Source: Actinomadura rudentiformis (GTDB taxonomy: Bacteria > Actinomycetota > Actinomycetes > Streptosporangiales > Streptosporangiaceae). From it: DNA of 64,000 bases. The position numbers and the translations under genes are program-made. A model generated the notes under the pieces. That model ran no database searches. It was given only the letters and a program-made list of their open reading frames with translations, and was not told the DNA's origin. Location: NCBI RefSeq assembly GCF_008923185.1, contig NZ_WBMT01000004.1, positions 62,001 through 126,000 on the forward strand, written 5' to 3'. This document shows, in pieces, positions 43,057-51,370 of the stretch. Numbering within the stretch: position 1 is the stretch's first letter; every line of letters begins with the position of its first letter.

Positions 43057-43387
43057 AGCACGCCCATCACCGTTTGCCCTCGAGTTCGTCATCGCCCGCG
43101 TGGTGGCGGGGCTGCGCCGCGGCACCATGCCCCACGTGCTCACATCGTCCGCGTGTCCCTTCAACATCTGCTCGCAAACGCATTCAGGGCGAGCTCGACA
43201 ATATCGATGACGAGTAGTTCAAGACCTGTGGATCGCCGTGTCATGAGACTTGCTGATCCACAGGTCTTGACCATTCCTCCCAGCAGATTGAGCGGCTGCG
43301 GTCGTTCCCTGAGGAGCTGTGCCAGGCCGCCGAGGGAGCCGCGCCGGTGCCCGGCCCCGCGTGCCTGCTTGGGCAGGCCGCCGGGGG
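43057..43387. other. gene-free stretch with inverted repeat
   Basis: 330 bp between convergent operons. Contains the inverted repeat 43219-43270. A minus-strand string VELALNAFASRC near 43150 resembles the C-terminus of some IS transposases but is too short to call. Confidence 0.4.
43219..43270. terminator. 16-bp inverted repeat, probable bidirectional terminator
   Basis: TCAAGACCTGTGGATC (43219-43234) and GATCCACAGGTCTTGA (43255-43270) pair perfectly around a 20-base loop, between convergent operons ending at 43056 and 43388. Could instead be IS-end material. Confidence 0.5.
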
Positions 43388-44158
43388 TCAGGTGGTTTGG
43401 CCGCCGTCGATGACCAGGGCGTGGCCGATGGTGAAGGCGGCGGTGTCCGAGCACAGCCACAGCACGGCCGAGGCGATCTCTTCGGGTGTCCCCATGCGGC
43501 CGATGGGTTCCTGGGCGATGACACCGGCGCGGCCCTGGTCGGTGCCGCCGGTGAAGCGGTCCATCATCTGGGTGTCGATGATGCCGGGGCAGATGGCGTT
43601 GATGCGGATGCCGGTGTCGGCGTAGTCCAGCGCGGCCGACTTGGTCAGGCCGATGACGCCGTGCTTGGCGGCGGCGTAGGCGGCCTGGCCCTTGAAGCCC
43701 TTGACGCCGGCTCCGGAGGAGGTGTTGACGATCGCGCCGCCGCCCTGGTCGAGCATCAGCGGGATCTGGTGCTTCATGCAGGTGAAGACGCCCTTGAGGT
43801 TGATGCCCAGGACCCGGTCCCACTCGGCTTGGGTGATGTCGGTGAGGGGATGGACGGGCTGCTCGACGCCGGCGTTGTTGAAGGCGATGTCGATCCGGCC
43901 GAATTCGCCGATCGCCGCGTCCAGGGCGGCGCGCACGCTGGTGTCACTGGTGACGTCGCAGGTGACCGCGAGGGCGCGTCCTGCCCGGTCACGGATCATA
44001 CGGGCGGTGGTGTCGTTGGCGTCGGCGGCGATGTCGGCGACCGTGACGGCGGCGCCCTCTCGGGCGAACGCCAGCGCGGTGGCGCGGCCGATGCCGCTGG
44101 CGGCGCCGGTCACCAGTGCGGCCTTGCCGGTGAAGCGGCCACCGGTCGGCTGAGTCAT
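43388..44158 (-). CDS. short-chain dehydrogenase (glucose-1-dehydrogenase-like)
   Basis: 256 aa, classical SDR with TGAASGIG (17-24), NNAG, NTSSGAG, YAAAK, CPGIIDT and the end [16 protein letters not shown](P)-dependent oxidation of an alcohol. It is the last gene of the minus-strand set cupin / cyclophilin-like / SDR / SDR. Confidence 0.9.
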   Translation of the reverse strand: MTQPTGGRFTGKAALVTGAASGIGRATALAFAREGAAVTVADIAADANDTTARMIRDRAGRALAVTCDVTSDTSVRAALDAAIGEFGRIDIAFNNAGVEQPVHPLTDITQAEWDRVLGINLKGVFTCMKHQIPLMLDQGGGAIVNTSSGAGVKGFKGQAAYAAAKHGVIGLTKSAALDYADTGIRINAICPGIIDTQMMDRFTGGTDQGRAGVIAQEPIGRMGTPEEIASAVLWLCSDTAAFTIGHALVIDGGQTT

Positions 44159-44276
44159 CCACTGCTCCTTGGCGTTCGTGTGCCGTCGTGGGTTGTTTGG
44201 AGTTCCCTGGTCAGGCGGTCAGGGCCGGGGGCGCTGCTCGCCCGGCCGGGTCATGGGGCCGGGTCATAGGGCAGGG

Positions 44277-45044
44277 TCATTGGGCGGTGTAGCCGCCGTC
44301 GACGGGGAGCGCGACGCCGGTGACGTAGCTGGCGCCGGGGCTGCACAGCCACAGCACAGCCTGGGCGATCTCCTCGGCGGTGCCGAGCCGGTCGATGGCC
44401 TGGCCGGCTTCGGCTTGGCCGCGGTCGAGTTCTCCGCCTGCGACCATGGCGTCGACCATGGGAGTGCTGATGGTGCCGGGGCAGACGGCGTTGACGCGAA
44501 CGCCGCGCGGGCCGTACTCGAGGGCGGCGCTCTTGGTCAGGCCGATGACGCCGTGCTTGGAGGCGTGGTAGGCGGCGCGGCCGGGGTTGCCGACCAGGCC
44601 ACCGAGGGAGGAGCAGTTGACGATGGCTCCGCTGCCCTGGTCCCGCATGTGGCGCAGCTGGTGCTTCATGCTCGCCCAGATGCCGCGCAGGTTGACGGCG
44701 TTGACGCGATCGAACTGGCCGGCGTCCTCGTCGGCGGCGTCGGTGGGCGGAGCCATGATGCCGGCGTTGTTGTAGGCCATGTCGAGCCGCCCGAAGGTCG
44801 CCACGGTGCGGGCGACGGCGACGGCGACCTGGTCTTCGTCGGTGACGTCACAGACCAGGGCGAGGGCCCGGTGGCCGGCGTCGGTGAGTTCCTGCGCGGC
44901 GGCGCGGGCGGCGTTGCCGTCGATGTCGGCGAGGCCGACGGCGGCACCGCAGGCGGCGAAGGCGCGGGCGGCGGCCAGGCCCATGCCGGAGGAGGCGCCG
45001 GTGACGAAGGCGACCTGGCCGGTGAAGTCGTAGGCGGGGTTCAT
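44277..45044 (-). CDS. short-chain dehydrogenase
   Basis: 255 aa, close relative of the previous SDR: TGASSGMG (15-22), NNAG, CSSLGG, YHASK, CPGTIST, SYVTGVALPVDGG. Paralogues in tandem suggest a duplication or two steps in one pathway. 118 bp before the next SDR and 40 bp after the cyclophilin-like gene, same strand. Confidence 0.9.
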   Translation of the reverse strand: MNPAYDFTGQVAFVTGASSGMGLAAARAFAACGAAVGLADIDGNAARAAAQELTDAGHRALALVCDVTDEDQVAVAVARTVATFGRLDMAYNNAGIMAPPTDAADEDAGQFDRVNAVNLRGIWASMKHQLRHMRDQGSGAIVNCSSLGGLVGNPGRAAYHASKHGVIGLTKSAALEYGPRGVRVNAVCPGTISTPMVDAMVAGGELDRGQAEAGQAIDRLGTAEEIAQAVLWLCSPGASYVTGVALPVDGGYTAQ

Positions 45045-45084
45045 GAGGTGCCTCTCCTGACGAAGGTGTGCGGTGCGGATCGGG

Positions 45085-45597
45085 TCAGGGGGCGGTCTGG
45101 ATGGTGATGCGCTGTGCCTTGGCGAGCTGGGCGGTGTCGGCGTCGATGTGGCCGAGGATCAGCAGGTCGGCGGAGGCGGAGGGGCCGTCCTTGTAGAAGA
45201 GGGCGAGGTTGCCCCACGGCGCGAAGTAGGCGATGTCCCCGGCTTTGGCCGCGGCCGGCGCGGGTGCGCCGTCGGTGGTCAGCTTGCGCGGCGGGTAGCC
45301 GATCCGCTCGGTGCCGTGGAAGTCCTCCAGGTCCAGGGTGAGCGGGAGCAAGGAGGCCAGGTCACGGGCAGCGGGGCTGCCGTTCAGTGTGGCGTTGACG
45401 GGCTGCCCGTCGAGGGTGACACGGATGTCCATTGAGCTGTTCCTCTCAGACGGTGCGGCGGGCGTCCCGCGCGGCGCGGTCGGCCGAGGGGCCGAGGCGG
45501 ACGGCTCGGCGGACGGCGCCGGTTGGCCGCTGCTGCAGGCCGCCACGGCCACGGCCAGCGCGGTCACGGCGGCGAGACGAAGGGTGGCACGCGGCAT
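45085..45597 (-). CDS. lipoprotein with cyclophilin-like domain
   Basis: 170 aa. Lipobox AVAACSS (about 18-24) with Cys at 21, then a Pro/Ala-rich linker and the cyclophilin-like domain from about 56 (MDIRVTLDGQPVNATLNGSP, LPLTLDLEDFHGTERIGYPP, GDIAYFAPWGNLALFYKDG). The fold is the cyclophilin-like DUF family often found with aldo-keto reductases and SDRs. An internal ATG at residue 56 could give a cytosolic version. Membrane-anchored outside if the lipobox form is made. Function unknown. Confidence 0.75.
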   Translation of the reverse strand: MPRATLRLAAVTALAVAVAACSSGQPAPSAEPSASAPRPTAPRGTPAAPSERNSSMDIRVTLDGQPVNATLNGSPAARDLASLLPLTLDLEDFHGTERIGYPPRKLTTDGAPAPAAAKAGDIAYFAPWGNLALFYKDGPSASADLLILGHIDADTAQLAKAQRITIQTAP

Positions 45598-45657
45598 GGG
45601 CGGTCTGTGTTCCTTCCATCGTGTGAGCGGCTCGGCGTCGTGCTCGCAGAGCCGGGG

Positions 45658-46068
45658 TCAGGTGGTGGCCGGAGCGGCGGCGTACTCCTGGTCGGTGACG
45701 GGGGTCAGCCAGTGCACGACGTCGTGGTCGGCGTCGCTCTCGTTGATGGCCAGGTGGACCATCAGCCGGTTCGGTGCGGCGCCGTGCCAGTGCTCCTCGT
45801 CAGCCTCGAACAGCACGCGGTCACCGGGCCGGATGACCTCGACCGGCCCACCCCGGCGCTGGCACAGGCCGATCCCTTCGGTGACGAAGACGGTCTGACC
45901 CAGCGGGTGGCGGTGCCAGTGAGTGCGCGCCCCGGGCATGAAGTGCACCAGGCTGGCGCTGACCCGGGACGGGGCGGGCGCCGCGGCCACGGCGTCGATG
46001 TAGACGTCGCCGGTGAACCAGTCGGCAGGGCCCTTGGAGGTGTCGATCGAGCTTCGCGTGATCTGCAT
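45658..46068 (-). CDS. cupin-domain protein
   Basis: 136 aa, single cupin with metal ligands HWHRHPLGQTVFVTEG (two His and Glu region) and EHWHGAAPNRLMVH. Similar to (R)-hydroxynitrile-lyase-like cupins seen beside SDRs and carboxymuconolactone decarboxylases. Probable Mn/Fe-binding enzyme. First intact gene of the minus-strand operon, preceded by an ADH relic. Confidence 0.85.
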   Translation of the reverse strand: MQITRSSIDTSKGPADWFTGDVYIDAVAAAPAPSRVSASLVHFMPGARTHWHRHPLGQTVFVTEGIGLCQRRGGPVEVIRPGDRVLFEADEEHWHGAAPNRLMVHLAINESDADHDVVHWLTPVTDQEYAAAPATT

Positions 46069-46126
46069 GGTCGTTCCATTTCCATAGCGTCGTGGGATGA
46101 GGCGGCGGGCCGGTGCGCGGGCGGAT

Positions 46127-46305
46127 CAGGGCTGGAGGAGGGCCTTGATGGCGCGGCGCTCGTCCATCGCCCGGTAGCCATCGGCGACCTGATCGAAAGG
46201 AAGTATGAGATCGAAGACCTGGCCCCGGGTCGATCCGGCCGGTCGGGATGCGGTCGATCACCGTAACCGTCTTTACCTGCGGTAGGAGCACTACGCCTTC
46301 CAGGT
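46127..46305 (-). pseudogene. C-terminal relic of a zinc alcohol dehydrogenase
   Basis: Minus frame gives GQVFDLILPFDQVADGYRAM and DERRAIKALLQP to the stop at 46127, the C-terminal helix of an MDR alcohol dehydrogenase. Before it, another frame reads VTVIDRIPTGRIDPG (frameshift near 46222). About 55 residues of a 340-aa protein are left. Confidence 0.65.
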
Positions 46306-46394
46306 AACCGGCTCTTGGCGCGGGCAGCCAGACACCATCAAGGGGTGTACCGGCAGTACACCCCTACAACCGCAGGCAGCACGTACCGTCGAGG

Positions 46395-46670
46395 GTGGAC
46401 AACCGTGACGAGGTCCGCGAGTTCCTGACCTCGCGGTGCGCAAAGATCACCCCCGAGCAGGCCGGGCTGCCCTCCGGTTCCCGGCGCCGGGTGCCGGGAC
46501 TGCGCCGCAGCGAGGTCGCGGCCCTGGCCGACATGAGCGTGGAGTACTACGCCAATCTCGAACGTGGCAACCTCGCCGGCGTCTCCCCGGCCGTCCTGGA
46601 AGCCCTCGCCCGCGCCCTGCGGCTCGACTACGCCGAACGCGCCCGCCTGCTGAACTTGGAGGCGAGATGA
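46395..46670 (+). pseudogene. truncated XRE regulator (MmyB type)
   Basis: 91 codons from GTG 46395. Starts with REFLTSRCAKITPEQAGLPS and RRRVPGLRRSEVAALADMSV with EYYANLERGNLAGVSPAVLE, the N-terminal HTH of MmyB-like XRE regulators, which normally continue to about 280 aa with a PAS-like ligand domain. Here a TGA follows after ARLLNLEAR. It is divergent from the ADH relic/cupin operon, probably its former controller. The short HTH could still bind DNA. Confidence 0.7.
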
Positions 46671-46754
46671 CGGTGACGCGGCTGCGCGACATCCCAGGCA
46701 TCGGTGTGGACGCCGTCGACGATGCGGCCGACACCGTGGGCGACCCGGCTCGAT

Positions 46755-47135
46755 CTGAACAACGTTGAACGCGGCGCCGTCGACCTCATGGCGGCGCACG
46801 ACCCGGACCGCGCGTTCAATGGCGGCGGGAATGTCGGCGTACAGCCCGGAGCCGACCCCGGCCAGCAGGGCGGCGCCCCGGGCCCCTGCCTCTTCGGTGT
46901 CGGTGACCTCGATGGGGAGTCCCAGGGTGTCGGCCAACAGCTGGCTCCATACCTTGCTGCGGGTGCCTCCGCCGCACAGCCGCGCGGGCTCGGTGATGTC
47001 GAACCGCTCCCGGAGCGCGTCCACATGGAATCGGTGGTTGAACGCCACACCCTGGATGACGGCTCTCATCACGTCGTCCCTGGCTCGCCATACGGTGCGT
47101 TTGAGGTTCCTGGCAGGGCGCCGCCGACCGGGCAC
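46755..47135 (-). pseudogene. C-terminal relic of an FGGY carbohydrate kinase
   Basis: Minus frame gives NLKRTVWRARDDVMRAVIQG, VAFNHRFHVDALRERFDITE, PARLCGGGTRSKVWSQLLAD and LPIEVTDTEEAGARGAALLA. This is the second domain of a xylulokinase-like FGGY kinase with the CGGGTRS phosphate motif. The first domain is missing. Confidence 0.75.
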
Positions 47136-47361
47136 GTCACGTACCGGGCCCTGCGGCCAACCGCATCACGCGGAAATGACCGTCTGATTCCGCAACGGGA
47201 CTTCACTCTTCAGATGGTCTCCGCCAACATCTGATCTTCAGGAGTCCCGCTGCTTTCTCAGCCGTTGACAAGGCCAAATCCCCTTGGCCACCCGGCCTTG
47301 GGAGAAGCCCCGCCGGGCGTCTAAGCTGGCGCCTCGTCACATCCTGCGGCTGGAAGGGACG

Positions 47362-48642
47362 ATGCCGGTGGACGAGGGGGCCGCACCGGTCATGCCGCCG
47401 GCCCAACCCGACGGCCCGGCGGCCCTTGATGCGGACCGATCAGAGCCGCCACCGCTGCACGGAGTGGTGCTCAGCGCAGACCCCGCCACCGCTCCCGGCA
47501 GCGGCAATGGCACGACCGGTCCGGGGCAGCCGCGAGGCAAGACTGGGCAGGGGCCCGGTGTTGTGCCCGTGACACCGCCGGACGGGACGCTGGCGTGGCC
47601 CACCATGCCGCTGGCCGCCGACGCGCTGGCTAAGCTGGACGCTGACCTGGGCCAAGTGCAGGTCGCGCGATCGGGTGGCCGCCGCATCTATCGGCGCCGG
47701 ATCGAACTGCTGGCCGAGGCATGCACGGCAGAGACCTTCGGGCTGGTGCTGGACTGGCTCAGCAGCACCCGCCGCGCCTCGGTGGCCACCAAACGCAACT
47801 ACGTCGATGACCTCCGCCGCGTCTGGGCGCCGCTGGCCCGCGAACTCGGCCACGACGCCTTCGCCGTCGGCTGCCTGTCCCGCGAACACGTGCGGATGTG
47901 GCGGCTCCGCCAAGAAGGCGCCGGGGTGGCCCAGCGCAGCATCGCCCGCTACGTCGCGTGCCTGTCCTCCCTGCACGTCCACGCGGCCGGACGGCTGGAC
48001 GCGCCGCTGATCAACCCGGTCACCGAGGACGACCGGCCGCGCATCCCCACCGGCAACACCGCCACCTCCACACCGGTGCTGGAGATCGACCAGGTACGCG
48101 CCGTGGCCGCCTGCGCACGCAGCGACCTGGACCTGCTGGTGGTCATGCTGCTGTACACCCTGGCCGGCCGGGTCACCGAGATCTGCGCCGCCGATGTCAC
48201 CGACCTGGCCGTCGAAGGCGACCGCACCGTCCTGCGCCTGACCCGCAAGGGTGGAAAGCAGCGCGCTCTGCCGCTGCCTGACCGGTGCGCCCGGCTGCTG
48301 CGCCGCATGATCGGCGACCGCACGTCCGGGCCGCTGCTACTGGACGCGGCGGGGCGCCGCCTTGACCGGCACGACCTCGACCGGATCAGCACCCGGCTGG
48401 GACGCGCCGCCGCCGTCCTGCCCGATCGCGACCTCACCCCGCATGTCTGGCGCGCCTCCCGCATCACCCACATGCTCGACGCCGGTATCCCGCTCGCCGA
48501 GGTCCAGGAGTTCGCCGACCACGCCAACCCGGCCACCACCATCGGCTACTGGGAACGCCGCAACCGAGCCCAGCGCGCCACCGCCCATGTCGACCAGGCC
48601 ATCACCGTCTTCGACGACCTCGACACCGCCCCACACCGGTAA
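47362..48642 (+). CDS. tyrosine recombinase with long Pro/Gly-rich N-terminus
   Basis: 426 aa from ATG 47362 with GGAAGGGAC before it. The first about 80 residues are Pro/Gly/Ala rich and probably disordered. Core-binding domain about 105-215, catalytic domain after 235 with Arg270 (AGRVTE), Lys296 (RKGGKQ), His361-x-x-Arg364 (HVWR), His387 (ADHAN) and Tyr396 (GYW). The usual RHTFAT after HxLR reads ASRITHML, and LGH reads ADH, both known variants but less common. Intact. No other element gene is attached. Confidence 0.85.
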   Translation: MPVDEGAAPVMPPAQPDGPAALDADRSEPPPLHGVVLSADPATAPGSGNGTTGPGQPRGKTGQGPGVVPVTPPDGTLAWPTMPLAADALAKLDADLGQVQVARSGGRRIYRRRIELLAEACTAETFGLVLDWLSSTRRASVATKRNYVDDLRRVWAPLARELGHDAFAVGCLSREHVRMWRLRQEGAGVAQRSIARYVACLSSLHVHAAGRLDAPLINPVTEDDRPRIPTGNTATSTPVLEIDQVRAVAACARSDLDLLVVMLLYTLAGRVTEICAADVTDLAVEGDRTVLRLTRKGGKQRALPLPDRCARLLRRMIGDRTSGPLLLDAAGRRLDRHDLDRISTRLGRAAAVLPDRDLTPHVWRASRITHMLDAGIPLAEVQEFADHANPATTIGYWERRNRAQRATAHVDQAITVFDDLDTAPHR

Positions 48643-48767
48643 CAAGCCGCAAGAGTCCTCCAGCGTGATCGGGGGAGGAGGCACAGGATCATCACATCGT
48701 GCCGGCCCCGAGACCCGCTCCAGGCGCGGATGGATCGCAGGGCGCCCCGGTGTCACCGTGCCGTCCG
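48643..48767. other. short gene-free stretch with Tn3 scrap beyond
   Basis: Between the tyrosine recombinase and the FAD monooxygenase; the only recognisable piece is the Tn3 scrap at 48768. Confidence 0.4.
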
Positions 48768-48875
48768 CCGTCGGCGACCCGTTTGATCCCCACGTTCGTG
48801 CCCAGCGCGTACAGGACCAGCAGCGGGCGCTTGCGGATCACCTCGCGCGGGGTCGCCTCCCTGGTGGCGACCGTG
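48768..48875 (-). pseudogene. Tn3-family transposase scrap
   Basis: Minus frame reads ATREATPREVIRKRPLLVLY and ALGTNVGIKRVADG, an internal block of a Tn3 transposase (PRxVIRKR..LxLLFALGTNMGIKR). About 36 residues remain. Confidence 0.65.
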
Positions 48876-48962
48876 TGTCAACGGCGCGCCAATCCTGGCT
48901 CCTGGAGCGACACCCGGGCCACGTTCGCTCCCGCCGTGGGGCGGAGGCGTGGTCCATCTCGT

Positions 48963-50147
48963 TCACGGAGCCGTCCACCCCACGATCGATCCACCTGCTC
49001 TGCCGAGGACCGCGCCAGGGGTAAGCCGCAGCAGCGTATTGCGGACGGGCTGCCGCCACCCGCCCTCGAGGTCGGCGCCGAATCTTGCCGCGACCGCCGA
49101 GAGCCGGGCCAGTTGCTGACACCTGGGCCGGCGGGCCTGATCAAACGTGGCCAGCGCGGTGGCCAGGTCACCTCCGTCGGCAACCGGTGCCCCGATGAGC
49201 CGCCCCACGCAGACCCCGTCCTCCAGTGCGGAGGATGCTCCCTGCCCCGAGGTGGGCAGCATGGCGTGGGCGGCGTCCCCCACCATGACGACCCGGCCGC
49301 GGGTGTAGGTCGCGAGAGCATCGGGCAGGTGGTGGACGTCGTGCCGCATGAGCCGATCCTCAGGGGTGGCGGCCACCAAGGCCCGGGCCCACGAGGGGTA
49401 TCCAGCGAAACGCCGGCCCGCCGCGGCCGCCTCGTCCTCGAACACGGCTCCCTGTGCGTGCTGGAAATACCCGTACCAGTAGATCTCCTGCTCGCTGATC
49501 CGCACCGCGCCGAACTCTGCGCCAGGCCCCCAGACCTGCACGAGCCGCCCGTCGAAGTCGGTGTCCGCAACGACCGCCCGCCAGCTGGTGCTCCCGCTGT
49601 AGCGAGCCCGTATCTCGGGGAACAACCGCTCGCGGACCACACTCTGTACCCCGTCGGCGGCCACGACCAGCCCGGCTTGCCTGGTGTCCGTCCCAGCGGC
49701 GCCCCGCCAGCTCACCGTGGCGGCCGCACCGCCAGGATGGCCCGGCTGCAAGTCGGTGACCTCGGCGCCGGTGACCAACTCGACCCCGTCGGCGTCCTCG
49801 GCGGCCTGCCACAAAGCGGCATGCAGGCGCCCCCGGTGAACGCCCCAGATCGTGGTGGTCGCCCGTACCCGTGCAGTATCGGGCATCCGTATCAGCCAGC
49901 GCCCTGCCGGATCCTGGATGCCCGCACTGACGGTCTGCCACCCCGTGGCCCGCACCGCCTCCCCGACCCCCAGCGCGTCCAAGGCGGCCATCCCGTTACG
50001 GGTGATCGCCAATCCCGCTCCGACCTCCCCGAAAGCCGCTGCCCGCTCCAGTACCGTGACCGCCCAGCCCGCCCGGGCCAGCGACACCGCCGACGCGAAC
50101 CCAGCGATCCCACCCCCCACCACGATCGCCGTCCGCCGCTCCGCCAC
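48963..50147 (-). CDS. FAD-dependent aromatic-type monooxygenase
   Basis: 394 aa. GGGIAGFASAVSLARAGWAV (11-30) is the FAD Rossmann motif with E at the beta2 end (VTVLE). Central WVGDAAHAMLPTSGQGA-type block here reads VVMVGDAAHAMLPTSGQGAS, the second FAD motif of class A flavin monooxygenases such as salicylate hydroxylases. Uses NAD(P)H and O2 to hydroxylate an aromatic or cyclic substrate in the cytosol. Next to the terpene-synthase relic. Confidence 0.9.
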   Translation of the reverse strand: MAERRTAIVVGGGIAGFASAVSLARAGWAVTVLERAAAFGEVGAGLAITRNGMAALDALGVGEAVRATGWQTVSAGIQDPAGRWLIRMPDTARVRATTTIWGVHRGRLHAALWQAAEDADGVELVTGAEVTDLQPGHPGGAAATVSWRGAAGTDTRQAGLVVAADGVQSVVRERLFPEIRARYSGSTSWRAVVADTDFDGRLVQVWGPGAEFGAVRISEQEIYWYGYFQHAQGAVFEDEAAAAGRRFAGYPSWARALVAATPEDRLMRHDVHHLPDALATYTRGRVVMVGDAAHAMLPTSGQGASSALEDGVCVGRLIGAPVADGGDLATALATFDQARRPRCQQLARLSAVAARFGADLEGGWRQPVRNTLLRLTPGAVLGRAGGSIVGWTAP

Positions 50148-50346
50148 CGGCCCCGCCTCCTCTTGACCAAGCGCCCGGTACCGGGCGCCGACACCAAAGT
50201 ACTACGCGTTGTAGTACATGCCGATCCGGGTCCCGGGAAGCAGGAAAGGCCCGGGCATCCTGTCCATCCCCACGGGTCTTCACAAGAGGTCCACGGAGTG
50301 CGGCGCGCATCGGGTTGTGATCAATCTGCGGGATTCGCCGCTGTTG

Positions 50347-50682
50347 CGGAGCCCGGTCGATGGCGGGAACGACGTCGTCGGCGCTGAAGGTGGCCTCCCA
50401 GGCCCAGCCCATGAACAGCCGCCGCCAGGCTCGCTCCCAGCGGGCCTGCTGCAGCGGGGTGGCCCACTGCCCGACGTGACGGCGCATGTCCCGCAATCCC
50501 GCCAGCCACGGATCCGGGCTCGCCGAGGGAGCGCCCGGGGCGTCGATGACCTCGGCCGCCGGGCACATCGCGGCCAGCAGGTGTTGTGGGCACGACCCAT
50601 TCCCACCCTTCTCCAGGGCGGCGTCGGCGCGCCGGGCCGCCGGGATCGGGCAGAAGAGCGGTGGGATGTCCAAAGCGGTGTG
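50347..50682 (-). pseudogene. terpene synthase relic with internal deletion
   Basis: Minus frame gives ALDIPPLFCPIPAARRADAA, the N-terminal signature of bacterial class I terpene cyclases (IPPLYCPIPPAxHP). It then jumps, after about 30 unrelated residues, to GLRDMRRHVGQWATPLQQAR and WRRLFMGWAWEATF, the mid-protein helix before the NSE motif. The Asp-rich DDxxD and the NSE triad are missing. It lies upstream of the FAD monooxygenase, a possible terpene-decoration partner. Confidence 0.55.
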
Positions 50683-50850
50683 GGCCTGCCCGCAGGGGCG
50701 CGCTGTCGAATCGGTCAACTCGGGCGCCGCATCGTCCCTTGAGTCGGCTTCTCCGCACGCCCGCACGCTTGCCGGCGTCATTTCTGGAGGTCAACGCGAC
50801 CACCACTGCGGGGCGCGGGAGGCGTTGCGAGGCCTGAAGGCGCCGAGGGG

Positions 50851-51288
50851 CTACTGGGTCTTCCGCACGTGGGTGGTGTCGGTGTCGAGGAGGGTGCCGT
50901 CGGCGCTGGTCGGCGCGATTTCCGGCACAGGGATGCCGTGCTGGTCGACAAGGGTGGAGTGTGTCTCGCCGGGGGCGAAGGCGTGACGTTCTCCCCACTG
51001 CCGCAGGGTGAGGATGACGGGGAAGAGGTCGCGGCCGGCGTCGGTGAGCACGTACTCCCGGCGACGGCCCGATGGTGCGGTGCGCTGGGCAAGGAGCCCG
51101 TGAGCGGTCAGCTTGCGAAGGCGATCGGTGAGGATGTTGCGGGCGATGCCGGTGCGTCGCTGGAACTCGGTGAACGATCGTGCCCCGTCCATCGCGTCGC
51201 GGATGACGAGAAGGCTCCACCTGTCGCCGATGAGGTCCAGTGTGCGCGCGACGGGGCAGTCGGGGTCGGTCCAGTCGGTGCTCGACAT
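50851..51288 (-). CDS. HxlR family transcriptional regulator
   Basis: 145 aa from ATG 51288; the longer frame up to 51429 has no RBS. DPDCPVARTLDLIGDRWSLL at the N-terminus with the conserved Cys11, and a winged helix FTEFQRRTGIARNILTDRLR with LLAQRTAPSGRRREYVLT. HxlR proteins sense oxidised or electrophilic compounds. Divergent from the MFS gene at 51371. ATTGGTTGC motifs lie between them. Confidence 0.9.
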   Translation of the reverse strand: MSSTDWTDPDCPVARTLDLIGDRWSLLVIRDAMDGARSFTEFQRRTGIARNILTDRLRKLTAHGLLAQRTAPSGRRREYVLTDAGRDLFPVILTLRQWGERHAFAPGETHSTLVDQHGIPVPEIAPTSADGTLLDTDTTHVRKTQ

Positions 51289-51298
51289 GACACCTCGT

Positions 51299-51348
51299 GA
51301 TTGGTTGCGGATTGAAACCATCATGCCGTACGGTCCAATTGGTTGCAA
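51299..51348. promoter_or_regulatory. repeated ATTGGTTGC motifs in HxlR/MFS intergenic region
   Basis: GATTGGTTGC (51299-51308) and AATTGGTTGCAAT (51337-51349) lie between divergent starts; the latter includes the dyad ATTG-gttg-CAAT. Likely HxlR binding site(s). Confidence 0.55.
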
Positions 51349-51370
51349 TCTGCTACTGATTGGGAGTGCG

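Noticed and set aside
48699..50387. 562-codon plus-strand open frame
   Set aside because: Antisense to the FAD monooxygenase; low-complexity Pro/Arg composition.
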